NCBI GenBank assembly: GCA_913009475.1
Contig: CAJVYJ010000007.1
Location: forward strand, 1 to 22,723
Direction of reading: 5' to 3'
From: an uncultured Actinomycetes bacterium
GTDB taxonomy: Bacteria > Actinomycetota > Aquicultoria > CAJVYJ01
Length of the DNA: 22,723 nucleotides
Below, in pieces: positions 14,327 to 20,954 of this stretch (its first letter is position 1; each line of letters opens with the position of its first letter). The position numbers were made by a program, and so were the translations under genes. The notes under the pieces were generated by a model. It did not search any database, had not been told where the DNA came from, and saw only the letters and a list, made by a program, of their open reading frames with translations.

Positions 14327-14714
14327 GATAAGAATTCCTGACTTTTATTCGTTTAAACTATTCAATTTCTATCATAAAAATGGACGGCTGGCAAAGATAT
14401 GGATGGCGGGAATGCGGCGGATGGGGGGCAGTGTGAGAGCGCAAGGCGTGAGAGCATGTAGTATCAGAGCTTGCTCTGATAATAAGCATGTAGGGGCGAG
14501 GCATGGCCTCGCCCGTGAAGACAGTGAAGGTGTAGCCGCAGAGCTGGCTTTGCTGAGAAACGTTTATTTTTTCTCTCGAAAAGACGTTGTCAATTCCCCC
14601 CAGCGAGGAAATTGCATCTCGGCTCTCGGCAGCGCTCCTCGCTCGGGAGCATAGGTCCCGGCGAGACCATGCTCGCTTTAGCCTCCGAGACGCTTTTCTC
14701 GTAGAATAAATAAA
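14327..14714. other. Gene-free region with hairpin repeats
   Basis: Short openings exist here, but their composition follows the repeats and they lack start signals. Contents are a hairpin ATCAGAGC-TT-GCTCTGAT (14463-14480) flanked by direct repeats AGCATGTAG (14453-14461 and 14485-14493), the GGGCGAGGC hairpin repeat (14490-14519), and a GC-richer block (about 14598-14700) with several nested inverted repeats such as AGCGAGGA (14602-14609) against TCCTCGCT. Confidence 0.6.
14490..14519. repeat. Hairpin repeat GTAGGGGCGAGGC...GCCTCGCCC, copy 1
   Basis: GGGCGAGGC and GCCTCGCCC form a nine-base-pair stem with a short centre, followed by GTGAA. A second copy with a different centre lies at 18960-18988, and both are preceded by GGCGTGAGAGC. 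It is a REP-like dispersed intergenic element. Confidence 0.8.
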
Positions 14715-14781
14715 TGGAATGGTAGACTTTTTGTGGACACTTCCTTAAGAGTCAGTTTTAATTCTTATAGGAGGTAAATAA

Positions 14782-15069
14782 ATGAATGAACAACCAAGAA
14801 GAAAGTATAGTCCGGAGTTCAAGAAAGAAGCGGTCCAGTTAATTACCGAACAGGGCTACGGAGTAACAGAGGCAGCCAGAAATCTAGGTATTAACGCTGG
14901 TATGTTGGGTCGCTGGAAGAGCGAGTTTGCGCAGCAAAACAAGGGTAGTCGGCTGGGAAATGATGAGAAGACAGAACTTAGTCGTCTTCGGGAAGAAAAC
15001 CGCCGACTTAAAATGGAGCGCGAAATACTAAAAAAGGCCACAGCCTTCTTCGCGAGCGAAACGAGATGA
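14782..15069 (+). CDS. IS3-family transposase OrfA
   Basis: OrfA is the DNA-binding half of an IS3-type transposase, 95 residues long. The N-terminal helix-turn-helix (RRKYSPEFKKEAVQLI through VTEAARNLGINAGMLGRWK) binds the terminal repeats. A leucine-zipper-like helix (ELSRLREENRRLKMEREILKKA) serves for multimerisation. The start has an AGGAGG site at good spacing. The last codons overlap the orfB ATG by four bases. The slippery A AAA AAG at 15030-15036 can redirect some ribosomes by -1 to give the OrfAB fusion, the active transposase in this family. Confidence 0.93.
   Translation: MNEQPRRKYSPEFKKEAVQLITEQGYGVTEAARNLGINAGMLGRWKSEFAQQNKGSRLGNDEKTELSRLREENRRLKMEREILKKATAFFASETR
15030..15036 (+). 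promoter_or_regulatory. Programmed -1 frameshift heptamer A AAA AAG
   Basis: In the orfA frame the codons read CTA AAA AAG, giving the canonical A AAA AAG slippery site used by IS3-family elements. After a -1 shift, the frame beginning at 15036 is open and joins the orfB ATG at 15066 in phase. This allows a fused OrfAB protein. Confidence 0.8.
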
Positions 15070-15938
15070 GATATAAGTTCATCAAAGTGGAGAAGGCAAA
15101 TTATCCAATTACAATATTGTGTAAGGTGATGCAGGTGGCAAGAAGCGGCTATTATGCTTGGACAAGACGGCCTAAACCAATGCGACAAAGACAAAATGAG
15201 AAGCTTGTTCCTATAGTAAAAAAGATCCACGCTAAATCGGATGAAACCTATGGAACTCGCAGAATAGCCATGTCCCTAATAGCCAAGGGCATTTATTGCG
15301 GCCGAGCCAGAGCCCGCACGCTCATGAGACTTGCCGGTGTTCAGGTTAAACACAAGCGCAGATTTAAGATAACGACTGACAGCAAGCACAAGCTGGAGGT
15401 CTCACCTAATCTACTTGATCGCAACTTTACAAGCGATGAGCCTAATGTAGTCTGGGTTTCAGATATCACGTATGTCTGGACCGATGAGGGCTGGTTATAT
15501 CTTGCAGTCGTCATTGATCTTTTCAACCGTCAGGTAGTGGGTTGGTCAATGCGTAAGCGCTTAGCAACAAAACTGGTTATAGATGCTTTTAAAATGGCCA
15601 TATGGCGACGCCGGCCGGCCCCGGGTCTAATCTTTCACTCTGATCGCGGCAGCCAATATTGCAGCGCACTGTTTCGCAAAACCCTAAAAGCATATGGTGT
15701 GCTAAGTAGCATGAGCAAAAAAGGTGATTGTTGGGACAATGCGCCCGCTGAGAGCTTTTTTGCCAGTCTAAAAAAAGATCGCATCTACTGGCGGCACTAC
15801 CATACCAGGGAGGAGGCAAAACAGGATATATTCGACTATCTGGAGATGTTTTACAATTCAGAACGTCTTCATTCATCACTGGGCTATGTTAGTCCCAGAG
15901 AGTTCGAGAATGCATGGCTGATTGCCAATGCATCCTAA
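15066..15938 (+). CDS. IS3-family transposase OrfB (DDE integrase core)
   Basis: OrfB is the 290-residue catalytic half. An N-terminal HTH_21-like region (YGTRRIAMSLIAKGIYCGR) precedes the rve integrase core. Catalytic residues are D133 (VSDITY), D193 (HSDRGSQY) and E229 (APAESFFASLK), with exactly 35 residues between the last two, the DD(35)E spacing of retroviral-type integrases. The C-terminus YNSERLHSSLGYVSPREFE is typical. The ATG at 15066 overlaps the orfA stop, so it may be made by coupling as well as by frameshifting as OrfAB. The stop at 15936-15938 lies in the right inverted repeat. Confidence 0.95.
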   Translation: MRYKFIKVEKANYPITILCKVMQVARSGYYAWTRRPKPMRQRQNEKLVPIVKKIHAKSDETYGTRRIAMSLIAKGIYCGRARARTLMRLAGVQVKHKRRFKITTDSKHKLEVSPNLLDRNFTSDEPNVVWVSDITYVWTDEGWLYLAVVIDLFNRQVVGWSMRKRLATKLVIDAFKMAIWRRRPAPGLIFHSDRGSQYCSALFRKTLKAYGVLSSMSKKGDCWDNAPAESFFASLKKDRIYWRHYHTREEAKQDIFDYLEMFYNSERLHSSLGYVSPREFENAWLIANAS

Positions 15939-15969
15939 GGAGAGTGTCCATTTTTACTGGACCATTCCA

Positions 15970-16154
15970 CTTCAATGACGCTCAAGAATGATCAGGTGGT
16001 AAGGGAGGGTCGAGGGTCGATAAGGGCGTGATGGATTCACCCCCACCCCAGCCCTCCCCCGTCCAAGGGGGAGGGAGAAATATGGCTAACTCGCTCACGT
16101 CCAGGGGGAGGGAGAAATTTGTTAAACGGGGATGACAAACATAACTGTCACTCT
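15970..16154. repeat. Repeat-rich spacer between two insertion sequences
   Basis: There is no gene here. CCCTCCCCC (16052-16060) pairs with GGGGGAGGG (16067-16075) as a hairpin. Its right half, GTCCAAGGGGGAGGGAGAAA, recurs in nearly the same form at 16099-16118. The right end (TGTCACTCT) is the left part of a repeat that was split by the next insertion sequence. Confidence 0.7.
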
Positions 16155-17241
16155 GGGCATATTACTTAAAAATGTGTGCTGAGTTTCATTGTGTTGCCAG
16201 GTAAAGATATTTGTTTTTTAATAAAGTTTAAAACGGTTTAAAGATTGGTTGTGATTATGAAAAAAAAGTTGTCCTTTATGCAAAGGCTCGGATGTCAAGA
16301 AAAACGGTTTTTATGCTAATGGAAAACAGCGCTGGTTTTGTAAGAAATGTTGCAGATCTTTTAGCTGGATCAACAAGGGCTGTAAAAATGAAAAAGAAAA
16401 GATCTGGTTCAAAGAATGGATTGTTGAGGGGATGTCGGCAAGACTGTTGAGTAAATATAGTAATCATAGTCGAGACAAGATATATAGGATTATAAATTAT
16501 TGGTTAAGTAAGTCCCCCAGTGATGATTTTTCTAACCTAAAGAACCAAAAGCACTTAATTATCGATGGTACTTTTCTTCATCGCCCCGTGAGTATTATCG
16601 CGCTTATGTATGCCGACACTAATTCAATAATTGACGGTCAGTATGATGTAAGGGAAAACTCGATTCCTCAACTGACAAGCTTTCTAAAGCCTTTAAAGGA
16701 AAAAGGCTTGTGTCCGATAAGCTGCACCACAGACGGCAACCCACAGGTAATAAAGACGCTTAAAAGCCTATGGCCCAGTATTATTATTCAAAGATGCGTA
16801 GTTCATATTCAAAGACAGGGCCTTGTTTGGTGTAGACAATATCCCAAACGACCGGACGCTAGAAAACTACGAAAGATTTTCTTAAAAACAAATAATATTA
16901 ATAACAAAAAATCGAGAATTGATTTCATGAAAGAAATAAGTGAATGGGAGTTTAAATACGGCGAGAATATTAAAACAAAACCGGGGAGAGGAAGAGTATT
17001 TAGCGATCTTAAAAGAGCCAGAAGTATGCTTATTAAAGCTCTACCAAATATGTTTCATTATTTAGAAAATCCTAATATTCCCAGGTCGACAAATGCTCTA
17101 GAAGGATATTTTTCAAGACTTAAAGGAAACTATAGAAACCATAGAGGGCTAGCAAAAGAGAAGAGGGGTAATTACTTTGATTGGTACTTTAATCTGCGTC
17201 CCAGATAATAAAAAAAGCACACATTTTTAAGTAATATGCCC
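16155..17241 (+). mobile_element. IS256-like (variant Zn-binding) insertion sequence
   Basis: The element is 1087 bp and bounded by perfect 26-bp inverted repeats at 16155-16180 and 17216-17241, beginning GGGCATATTACT. The flanks show a five-base direct repeat ACTCT (16150-16154 and 17242-17246), consistent with target duplication. Identical repeats and a clean duplication suggest a recent insertion. It carries one transposase gene, which is frameshifted near its start. Confidence 0.9.
16257..17208 (+). pseudogene. IS256-family transposase, variant Zn-binding type, frameshifted in an A8 run
   Basis: The main open frame covers the catalytic part. It continues upstream of its first ATG (16432) through a zinc ribbon: CPLC at 16270-16281 and FCKKC at 16336-16350, with a further Cys at 16351. 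The only good start, ATG 16257, is one frame off because eight A residues lie at 16260-16267. With seven A the protein would read MKKSCPLCKGSDVKKNG and run unbroken for about 316 residues. Candidate DDE residues are intact: D at 16564 (IIDGTF), D at 16732 (TTDGNP) and E at 17101 (NALEGYF). The frameshift may be a true mutation, a homopolymer read error, or deliberate slippage on the A-run. Until that is known, call the gene broken or slippage-dependent. The family is recognised from the N-terminal zinc ribbon joined to a Mutator/IS256-like core. Confidence 0.75.
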
Positions 17242-17303
17242 ACTCTGAGCGGAAAGTTCAACTAAGAGCGAGCGAGACTCGTTTTTTCGGAGATCAATAG
17301 AAA

Positions 17304-18104
17304 TTATCGCGCTTTAGCCAAACTTAAAACCGTATCGCGTGTCAATAATTTTAACTCCTCCTTGTTTTCAAGAAAACGCCCTACATCTTCTTGGATCAAG
17401 CCGAAGTCGACTTTTAACAACTTTTCTCTCAGAAAGGAATAAAAATTGGCTTCGTTGATTTTCTCCATATCACCGTGTGTTTGATTTATCGCGTTACTAA
17501 GTAAAGCATAATTTGGGGTCACTTCTTTACTCAGATACCAAATCAGATCGTAAAAATCTCTACCCTTGATATAAGGCCTAAAAAAACAAGCGTGTAGCTT
17601 GGTCGCGAAAAGCGAAGACAAGTCATAATGGGTTACGGTGAAAATATATGTCTTATTAACAAAAGAAATTTCTGTGTGGGCGCCGCCCGGTGGTTTGGAA
17701 TCGATCTCTAATTTAATCATAAGTTTCTTACTTTTATGGTTGGTTAATTCGAGTTCGTAAAGGATGTCTAAAAATTTTATCTCAATGCCCTGAACCGTTC
17801 GTTGGTCCCGGCTCTTAAGCTCAGTGTTTAGCGCGTAATTACCTAACTGTCTTGAGAGATTTTGGGCAAAGTTTTCAAAGTTAAATCGTTTTTTATTTGT
17901 CAGAGAAAAATCAAGATCCTCCGAAAATCGTTTCAGGTCGTAAAGAATTCTTAAAGCGGTACCGCCAACGAAGCTTAAATTTCCGAAATAGCCTTGGTCG
18001 TAAATTATCTTCAAAATGAGAATTTGCAGGAATTCCCGAAGATGGTTTATCTTCGCTTCCGTGCCGGCAAAATCTCTTATTTGCGATGCTAAAATCTCAA
18101 TCAT
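17304..18104 (-). CDS. AbiEii/AbiGii-type nucleotidyltransferase toxin
   Basis: This is the toxin of a type IV (AbiE-like) toxin-antitoxin system, a DUF1814 nucleotidyltransferase; characterised relatives modify tRNA or bind nucleotides and cause growth arrest during phage infection. The start at ATG 18104 (266 residues) is preferred over an in-frame upstream opening. It lies four bases after the antitoxin stop and is preceded by an AAGGCGAG-like site. GGTALR (47-52) and RFSEDLDFS (59-67, with D63 and D65) are the catalytic nucleotidyltransferase motifs. Later LEIDSKPPGG and KGRDFYDLIWYL correspond to family motifs III and IV. All are intact. It sits in the mobile, repeat-rich part of the window, next to an insertion sequence, typical of a horizontally moving defence module. 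Confidence 0.9.
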   Translation of the reverse strand: MIEILASQIRDFAGTEAKINHLREFLQILILKIIYDQGYFGNLSFVGGTALRILYDLKRFSEDLDFSLTNKKRFNFENFAQNLSRQLGNYALNTELKSRDQRTVQGIEIKFLDILYELELTNHKSKKLMIKLEIDSKPPGGAHTEISFVNKTYIFTVTHYDLSSLFATKLHACFFRPYIKGRDFYDLIWYLSKEVTPNYALLSNAINQTHGDMEKINEANFYSFLREKLLKVDFGLIQEDVGRFLENKEELKLLTRDTVLSLAKAR

Positions 18105-18108
18105 TGTC

Positions 18109-18741
18109 TCAACTCGCCTTAATAAATTCACAAAATGAATTGACAACGGCAATCAATTTTTTACTATGAAAAAGTTCGGCGAATTTCTTCAGCTTGAAGA
18201 GTTTTAACTCGCCATAGTTCTGGAATCTAAATGAGAGCTCAAAAATATCCGGTTGCTGCGGATCAAAGCGGGCTAAATTTAGGTAGATAAAATCGACAAC
18301 AGCTTTTTCGGGTGTTGCGATGAAAAAGGAATAGCCGTTTTCATCCTTTTCCTCAACAAAACCGGTAAAGCATAACGCGGATAAATGATGATAAGCAAAG
18401 ACGCCAAGGGGATTGTTAAAATTCTTGGTCTTTCTGGTTGAAATTGATGTCAGGTCAGCGACGCGCTCGGGAATCAAGTCATAGAACATAAGCGCGTATG
18501 CCATACTGACATAAGACGGAGAGTATAATTGATTGGCGATAAAGACCCTGGAAAGATTGATCTTCCGATCGTTTTCATTTAAAAGATAGAGGCCTCGTTT
18601 AAGTTCCATAACGAGACCGCGTTTTTTCCAGGCGCTAACCTGATTTCTTAAAACCTGTTCATTGTCGCCTAAGGCAGTCAGGATACTACTTGATATTAAT
18701 GGAGCTGCCGCAAATTTGTTCTTAAAGTCTAGATATTTCAT
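18109..18741 (-). CDS. AbiEi-type antitoxin/transcriptional regulator
   Basis: The protein is 210 residues from ATG 18741; a TTG three codons earlier is a less likely start. AbiEi-like antitoxins have an N-terminal winged helix that represses their own promoter and a C-terminal antitoxin domain. Here residues about 10-55 form the winged helix (ITALGDNEQ-like helix through KKRGLVMELKRGLYLL). The block SYVSMAYALMFYDLIPERV and the later TPEKAVVDFIYL are typical of the family. It precedes the toxin gene with a four-base gap, the normal antitoxin-first order. A promoter TTGACT-17-TATCAT lies just upstream. Inverted repeats suitable for autoregulation are not obvious. Confidence 0.85.
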   Translation of the reverse strand: MKYLDFKNKFAAAPLISSSILTALGDNEQVLRNQVSAWKKRGLVMELKRGLYLLNENDRKINLSRVFIANQLYSPSYVSMAYALMFYDLIPERVADLTSISTRKTKNFNNPLGVFAYHHLSALCFTGFVEEKDENGYSFFIATPEKAVVDFIYLNLARFDPQQPDIFELSFRFQNYGELKLFKLKKFAELFHSKKLIAVVNSFCEFIKAS

Positions 18742-18775
18742 TTCTCTCAATCATAAATTAATATTATATAAAGAA

Positions 18776-18804
18776 ATGATATTAAAAGTAAGCGTCGCAG
18801 TCAA
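18776..18804 (-). promoter_or_regulatory. Promoter of the AbiE-like operon
   Basis: On the minus strand, TTGACT (18804-18799) and TATCAT (18781-18776) are 17 bases apart. A second TATAAT-like hexamer (18768-18763) lies closer to the gene but lacks a good -35. Transcription would begin near 18769, about 28 bases before the ATG. Confidence 0.6.
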
Positions 18805-18886
18805 GGGTTAATTTAAGGAAAACAAAAGGGGACGTTGGTTGCAATTGTCGCATGGTTGGTAGCGAAAGCGTAGAGGGTAAGGGAGC

Positions 18887-18920
18887 GGAGAGCAGCGAGG
18901 GGAGAGCAGCGAGGGGAGAG
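18887..18920 (+). repeat. 14-bp tandem repeat
   Basis: GGAGAGCAGCGAGG occurs at 18887-18900 and again at 18901-18914, followed by GGAGAG, a partial third unit. It is purine-rich, G-rich and non-coding. Confidence 0.85.
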
Positions 18921-18959
18921 GGCAGATAAAAGCGTGTGAGGCGTGAGAGCGTAAAACGT

Positions 18960-18988
18960 GTAGGGGCGAGGCGCGCCTCGCCCGTGAA
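18960..18988. repeat. Hairpin repeat GTAGGGGCGAGGC...GCCTCGCCC, copy 2
   Basis: Same element as at 14490-14519: GGGCGAGGC and GCCTCGCCC arms with a different centre and the same GTGAA tail, preceded by GGCGTGAGAGC as in copy 1. Confidence 0.8.
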
Positions 18989-19007
18989 ACGTAAAACGTA
19001 ATAAGGG

Positions 19008-19047
19008 CACGGTTGGTCGTGGATTCCCAGTCAAGCTGAGAATGACA
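19008..19047 (-). repeat. Dispersed intergenic repeat, copy B
   Basis: Read on the minus strand it begins TGTCATTCTCAGC and continues GACTGGGAATCCACG and CCAACCGTG. It matches copy A (8370-8411) except in the hairpin core, where both arms differ together. Confidence 0.7.
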
Positions 19048-19117
19048 AGCGTAGAGTGGGGGCGGGAATGACAAGCGTAGAGTGGGGGCGGGAATGACAA
19101 GCGTGAGGTGGGGCGGG
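19041..19117 (+). repeat. 26-bp tandem array, about three units
   Basis: A 26-base unit beginning AATGACAAGCGTAGAGTG and ending GGGGGCGGG occurs identically at 19041-19066 and 19067-19092, with a diverged 25-base third unit at 19093-19117. The first unit shares AATGACA with the end of the hairpin repeat copy B, so the array may have grown from it. Confidence 0.85.
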
Positions 19118-19143
19118 AGATTATTCATCGGTTTTGTTCTCAA

Positions 19144-20742
19144 TTAACGGCTTAATTTCCAAACGGTCATGATGTCGCTGTTTTCGATTTTTATGTTAAA
19201 GACCTTGTTTTTAGCGGGATAGGGATAATCTTCGGGATGGGTCCTATAGTTCGAGACGAAATAGTCGGTGTCTTTAATGTTGGATACATACTTTACCCTG
19301 GCTCTATCTTTTTTCGGGATAATCATTAAATTATCCATACCCGGCATATTGGCGACCATTATGTTTATGGATTTTGAATCGTCATTTTTCAGGATGAATT
19401 CCAAAGCTTGTTTATATGAGGTTCCCCAGTAGTCCATCTCAAAATTTTTTCTTAAATGTTGCTCTTTTTTTGATATCAGCGCGTTGAAGTAGACGCCTTG
19501 AAATGGGTGGCTCTTAACCATGAAATAAGTGACGCCGCTCATGTCGATAAGGAGCACGGCTATAATTATCGGCATAAAGTATCTGGAAGCTTTTATATTA
19601 GAAAGTTTCTGAAGACCGAATATTCCAATCAAAATAAATGGAGGATAGATATAGAACATCTGTCGCCAGCCGTCATATAATACGGAATGAAAAACTATGA
19701 CAGCCAATAATGAGCCTAAAAAGATTCCCAAATAAAGCAGTTGGTTTCTATCGGGGGTATTTTTAATAAAATGAACCGGGTTTTTAACAATGCTTGCCAG
19801 AAGGATAGTTAATCCTATAATACCGATAATCAGATAAGTAATCGGGTTGGTTATAGCGAACCATATGGGAATATAAGTCCAGCTAAGCGCCGTGCTTCTG
19901 ACCAGATGTCCGAACATTAAGATAGTGCCGTCCCAACGGAATTTGGACATATCTTTAAAAGCTTTGATAAAGTTAACAACCGGACTTTTCCATAAGTAAG
20001 GCCAAGTAGATATCAGCGCGAGCAGAAGGAAAAATATATAGAGGATGAAAGAAGTAATTGTCTTTTTTTTACCTTTTTCAAAAATGAGATCAGCTATGAA
20101 AAAAACCGCGAGAATCGGTACTATTATTATTCCCATTATTCTTAAGTTGATAAGCAGGCCGGTACTGATGCCGAGCAGTATAAAATATGCAAGGCCTCTT
20201 TTTTTAAACGCCAAAAAAGCCAAGAAAAAAGAGATTATGAACATAACCATAAAGGGGACATCTTTTGTATTGTAAAAAGAATGAGCGTAAATCAGAGGAT
20301 TTATCAGGAGCAAAAGATAACCGATGACCGCGAGAAATATCTCATTGGTCAGATAATAAATCAATAGATAAAAAATAAAAGCTCCAAGCAGAAAAAATAG
20401 ATGGCTGGTTAGATGGCGTGTGAGATAGATGCTTCTGGTATCATCCAGCTTCAGGGCTTTTTCCTCCAATATTAAAGGGAGCTCAAAGGCCACGCCATAG
20501 TCACTGTTGTTAAAATTTTTTAAATTATTCTCATGTTGAAAAGCATAGTCATAGGCGTGCATACCGATGTCTCTTTGTTCTCTTTCATCCCAAGAGATGC
20601 CATAGTTATCAAAGACAATCAGTCCGATTAAGAGGCTGATAAAAAAGATAAGGATTCCGATTTTATGTTTTTTGATTGAGCCAAGCAGGCTTAGCGCTAT
20701 CGTGTTTAAGATTATATGAGGTTTATCTACGGTTTCTGTCAT
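19144..20742 (-). CDS. GT-C fold membrane glycosyltransferase (GT39/ArnT-like)
   Basis: This is a 532-residue integral membrane protein with about eleven or more hydrophobic segments from residue 26 to about 400 and a soluble C-terminal part. The first extracytoplasmic loop carries ISWDEREQR with D52-E53, the acidic motif expected of GT-C enzymes that use polyprenyl-phosphate sugars. NTKDVPFMVMFIISFFL and the following segments match the PMT/GT39 pattern (a second conserved acidic loop). Such enzymes transfer sugars from a lipid donor to proteins or envelope glycans outside the membrane; donor and acceptor cannot be read here. The ATG at 20742 has no good ribosome binding site. Upstream, GTATCAT (20749-20755) and ATGATAC (20776-20782) form an inverted repeat in the leader. 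It is alone on this strand, and repeats lie downstream. Confidence 0.8.
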   Translation of the reverse strand: MTETVDKPHIILNTIALSLLGSIKKHKIGILIFFISLLIGLIVFDNYGISWDEREQRDIGMHAYDYAFQHENNLKNFNNSDYGVAFELPLILEEKALKLDDTRSIYLTRHLTSHLFFLLGAFIFYLLIYYLTNEIFLAVIGYLLLLINPLIYAHSFYNTKDVPFMVMFIISFFLAFLAFKKRGLAYFILLGISTGLLINLRIMGIIIVPILAVFFIADLIFEKGKKKTITSFILYIFFLLLALISTWPYLWKSPVVNFIKAFKDMSKFRWDGTILMFGHLVRSTALSWTYIPIWFAITNPITYLIIGIIGLTILLASIVKNPVHFIKNTPDRNQLLYLGIFLGSLLAVIVFHSVLYDGWRQMFYIYPPFILIGIFGLQKLSNIKASRYFMPIIIAVLLIDMSGVTYFMVKSHPFQGVYFNALISKKEQHLRKNFEMDYWGTSYKQALEFILKNDDSKSINIMVANMPGMDNLMIIPKKDRARVKYVSNIKDTDYFVSNYRTHPEDYPYPAKNKVFNIKIENSDIMTVWKLSR

Positions 20743-20954
20743 ATGTCTGTATCATCTTATTTTTTCAATGATAATATGATACCTGAAAATCAAGAAGAGG
20801 GTAAGGGGATGTTGTTTTGGTTGCGTTGGCGGATAAAAAGAGGTGTGGAATCGATAAATAATAATAAGCTATAATGTCAATAAGAATTATGGAAAATCAA
20901 GATAAATATTAGAGTGGATATGTTGAATATATTAAGTACTATCGCAGCCGACTG
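20743..20954. other. Divergent intergenic region between the GT-C and LytR_C genes
   Basis: No gene is present. A perfect TATAAT hexamer at 20870-20875 could be the -10 for the LytR_C gene, though its -35 is poor (TGGAAT at 20846-20851, 18 bases away). A seven-base inverted repeat (20749-20755 and 20776-20782) lies on the GT-C side. Confidence 0.45.

Larger units (their letters stand above)
14715..15969 (+). mobile_element. Complete IS3-family insertion sequence
   Basis: The element is about 1255 bp, with imperfect terminal inverted repeats of 33-34 bp: left 14715-14747 and right 15936-15969. Both begin TGGAATGGT and share TGGACACT and CCTTA. The outer ends are TG and CA, as in this family. 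It contains orfA, orfB and an A6G slippery heptamer between them. The right repeat overlaps the orfB stop codon. I see no target-site duplication, so either the flanks have changed or the element has recombined. The reading frames are intact, so it may still be active. Confidence 0.9.
18805..19143. other. Gene-free repeat cluster between the AbiE operon and the GT-C gene
   Basis: Openings on the minus strand here are low-complexity translations of repeats and are not genes. The region holds a 14-bp tandem repeat (18887-18920), the GGGCGAGGC hairpin copy 2 (18960-18988), the dispersed hairpin copy B (19008-19047) and a 26-bp tandem array (19041-19117). Confidence 0.75.

Noticed and set aside
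14250..14654. A 134-codon plus-strand opening crossing the ACT gene and repeat region
   Set aside because: It overlaps the well-supported ACT gene on the opposite strand, its other half translates hairpin repeats, and it has no start signal.
14598..14710. T-box riboswitch upstream of the ACT-PFL operon
   Set aside because: Read on the minus strand, I could not find the conserved T-box bulge sequence or an antiterminator; only generic inverted repeats are visible.
14715..17241. A composite transposon formed by the two insertion sequences
   Set aside because: The two elements belong to different families with unrelated terminal repeats, and only a 185-base repeat-filled spacer lies between them.
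18887..19117. CRISPR array
   Set aside because: The repeats are contiguous tandem units without unique spacers, and no cas gene is present.
18808..19143. Two overlapping minus-strand openings rich in Pro, Ser, Leu and Arg
   Set aside because: They are translations of tandem and hairpin repeats, with low complexity and no start signal.
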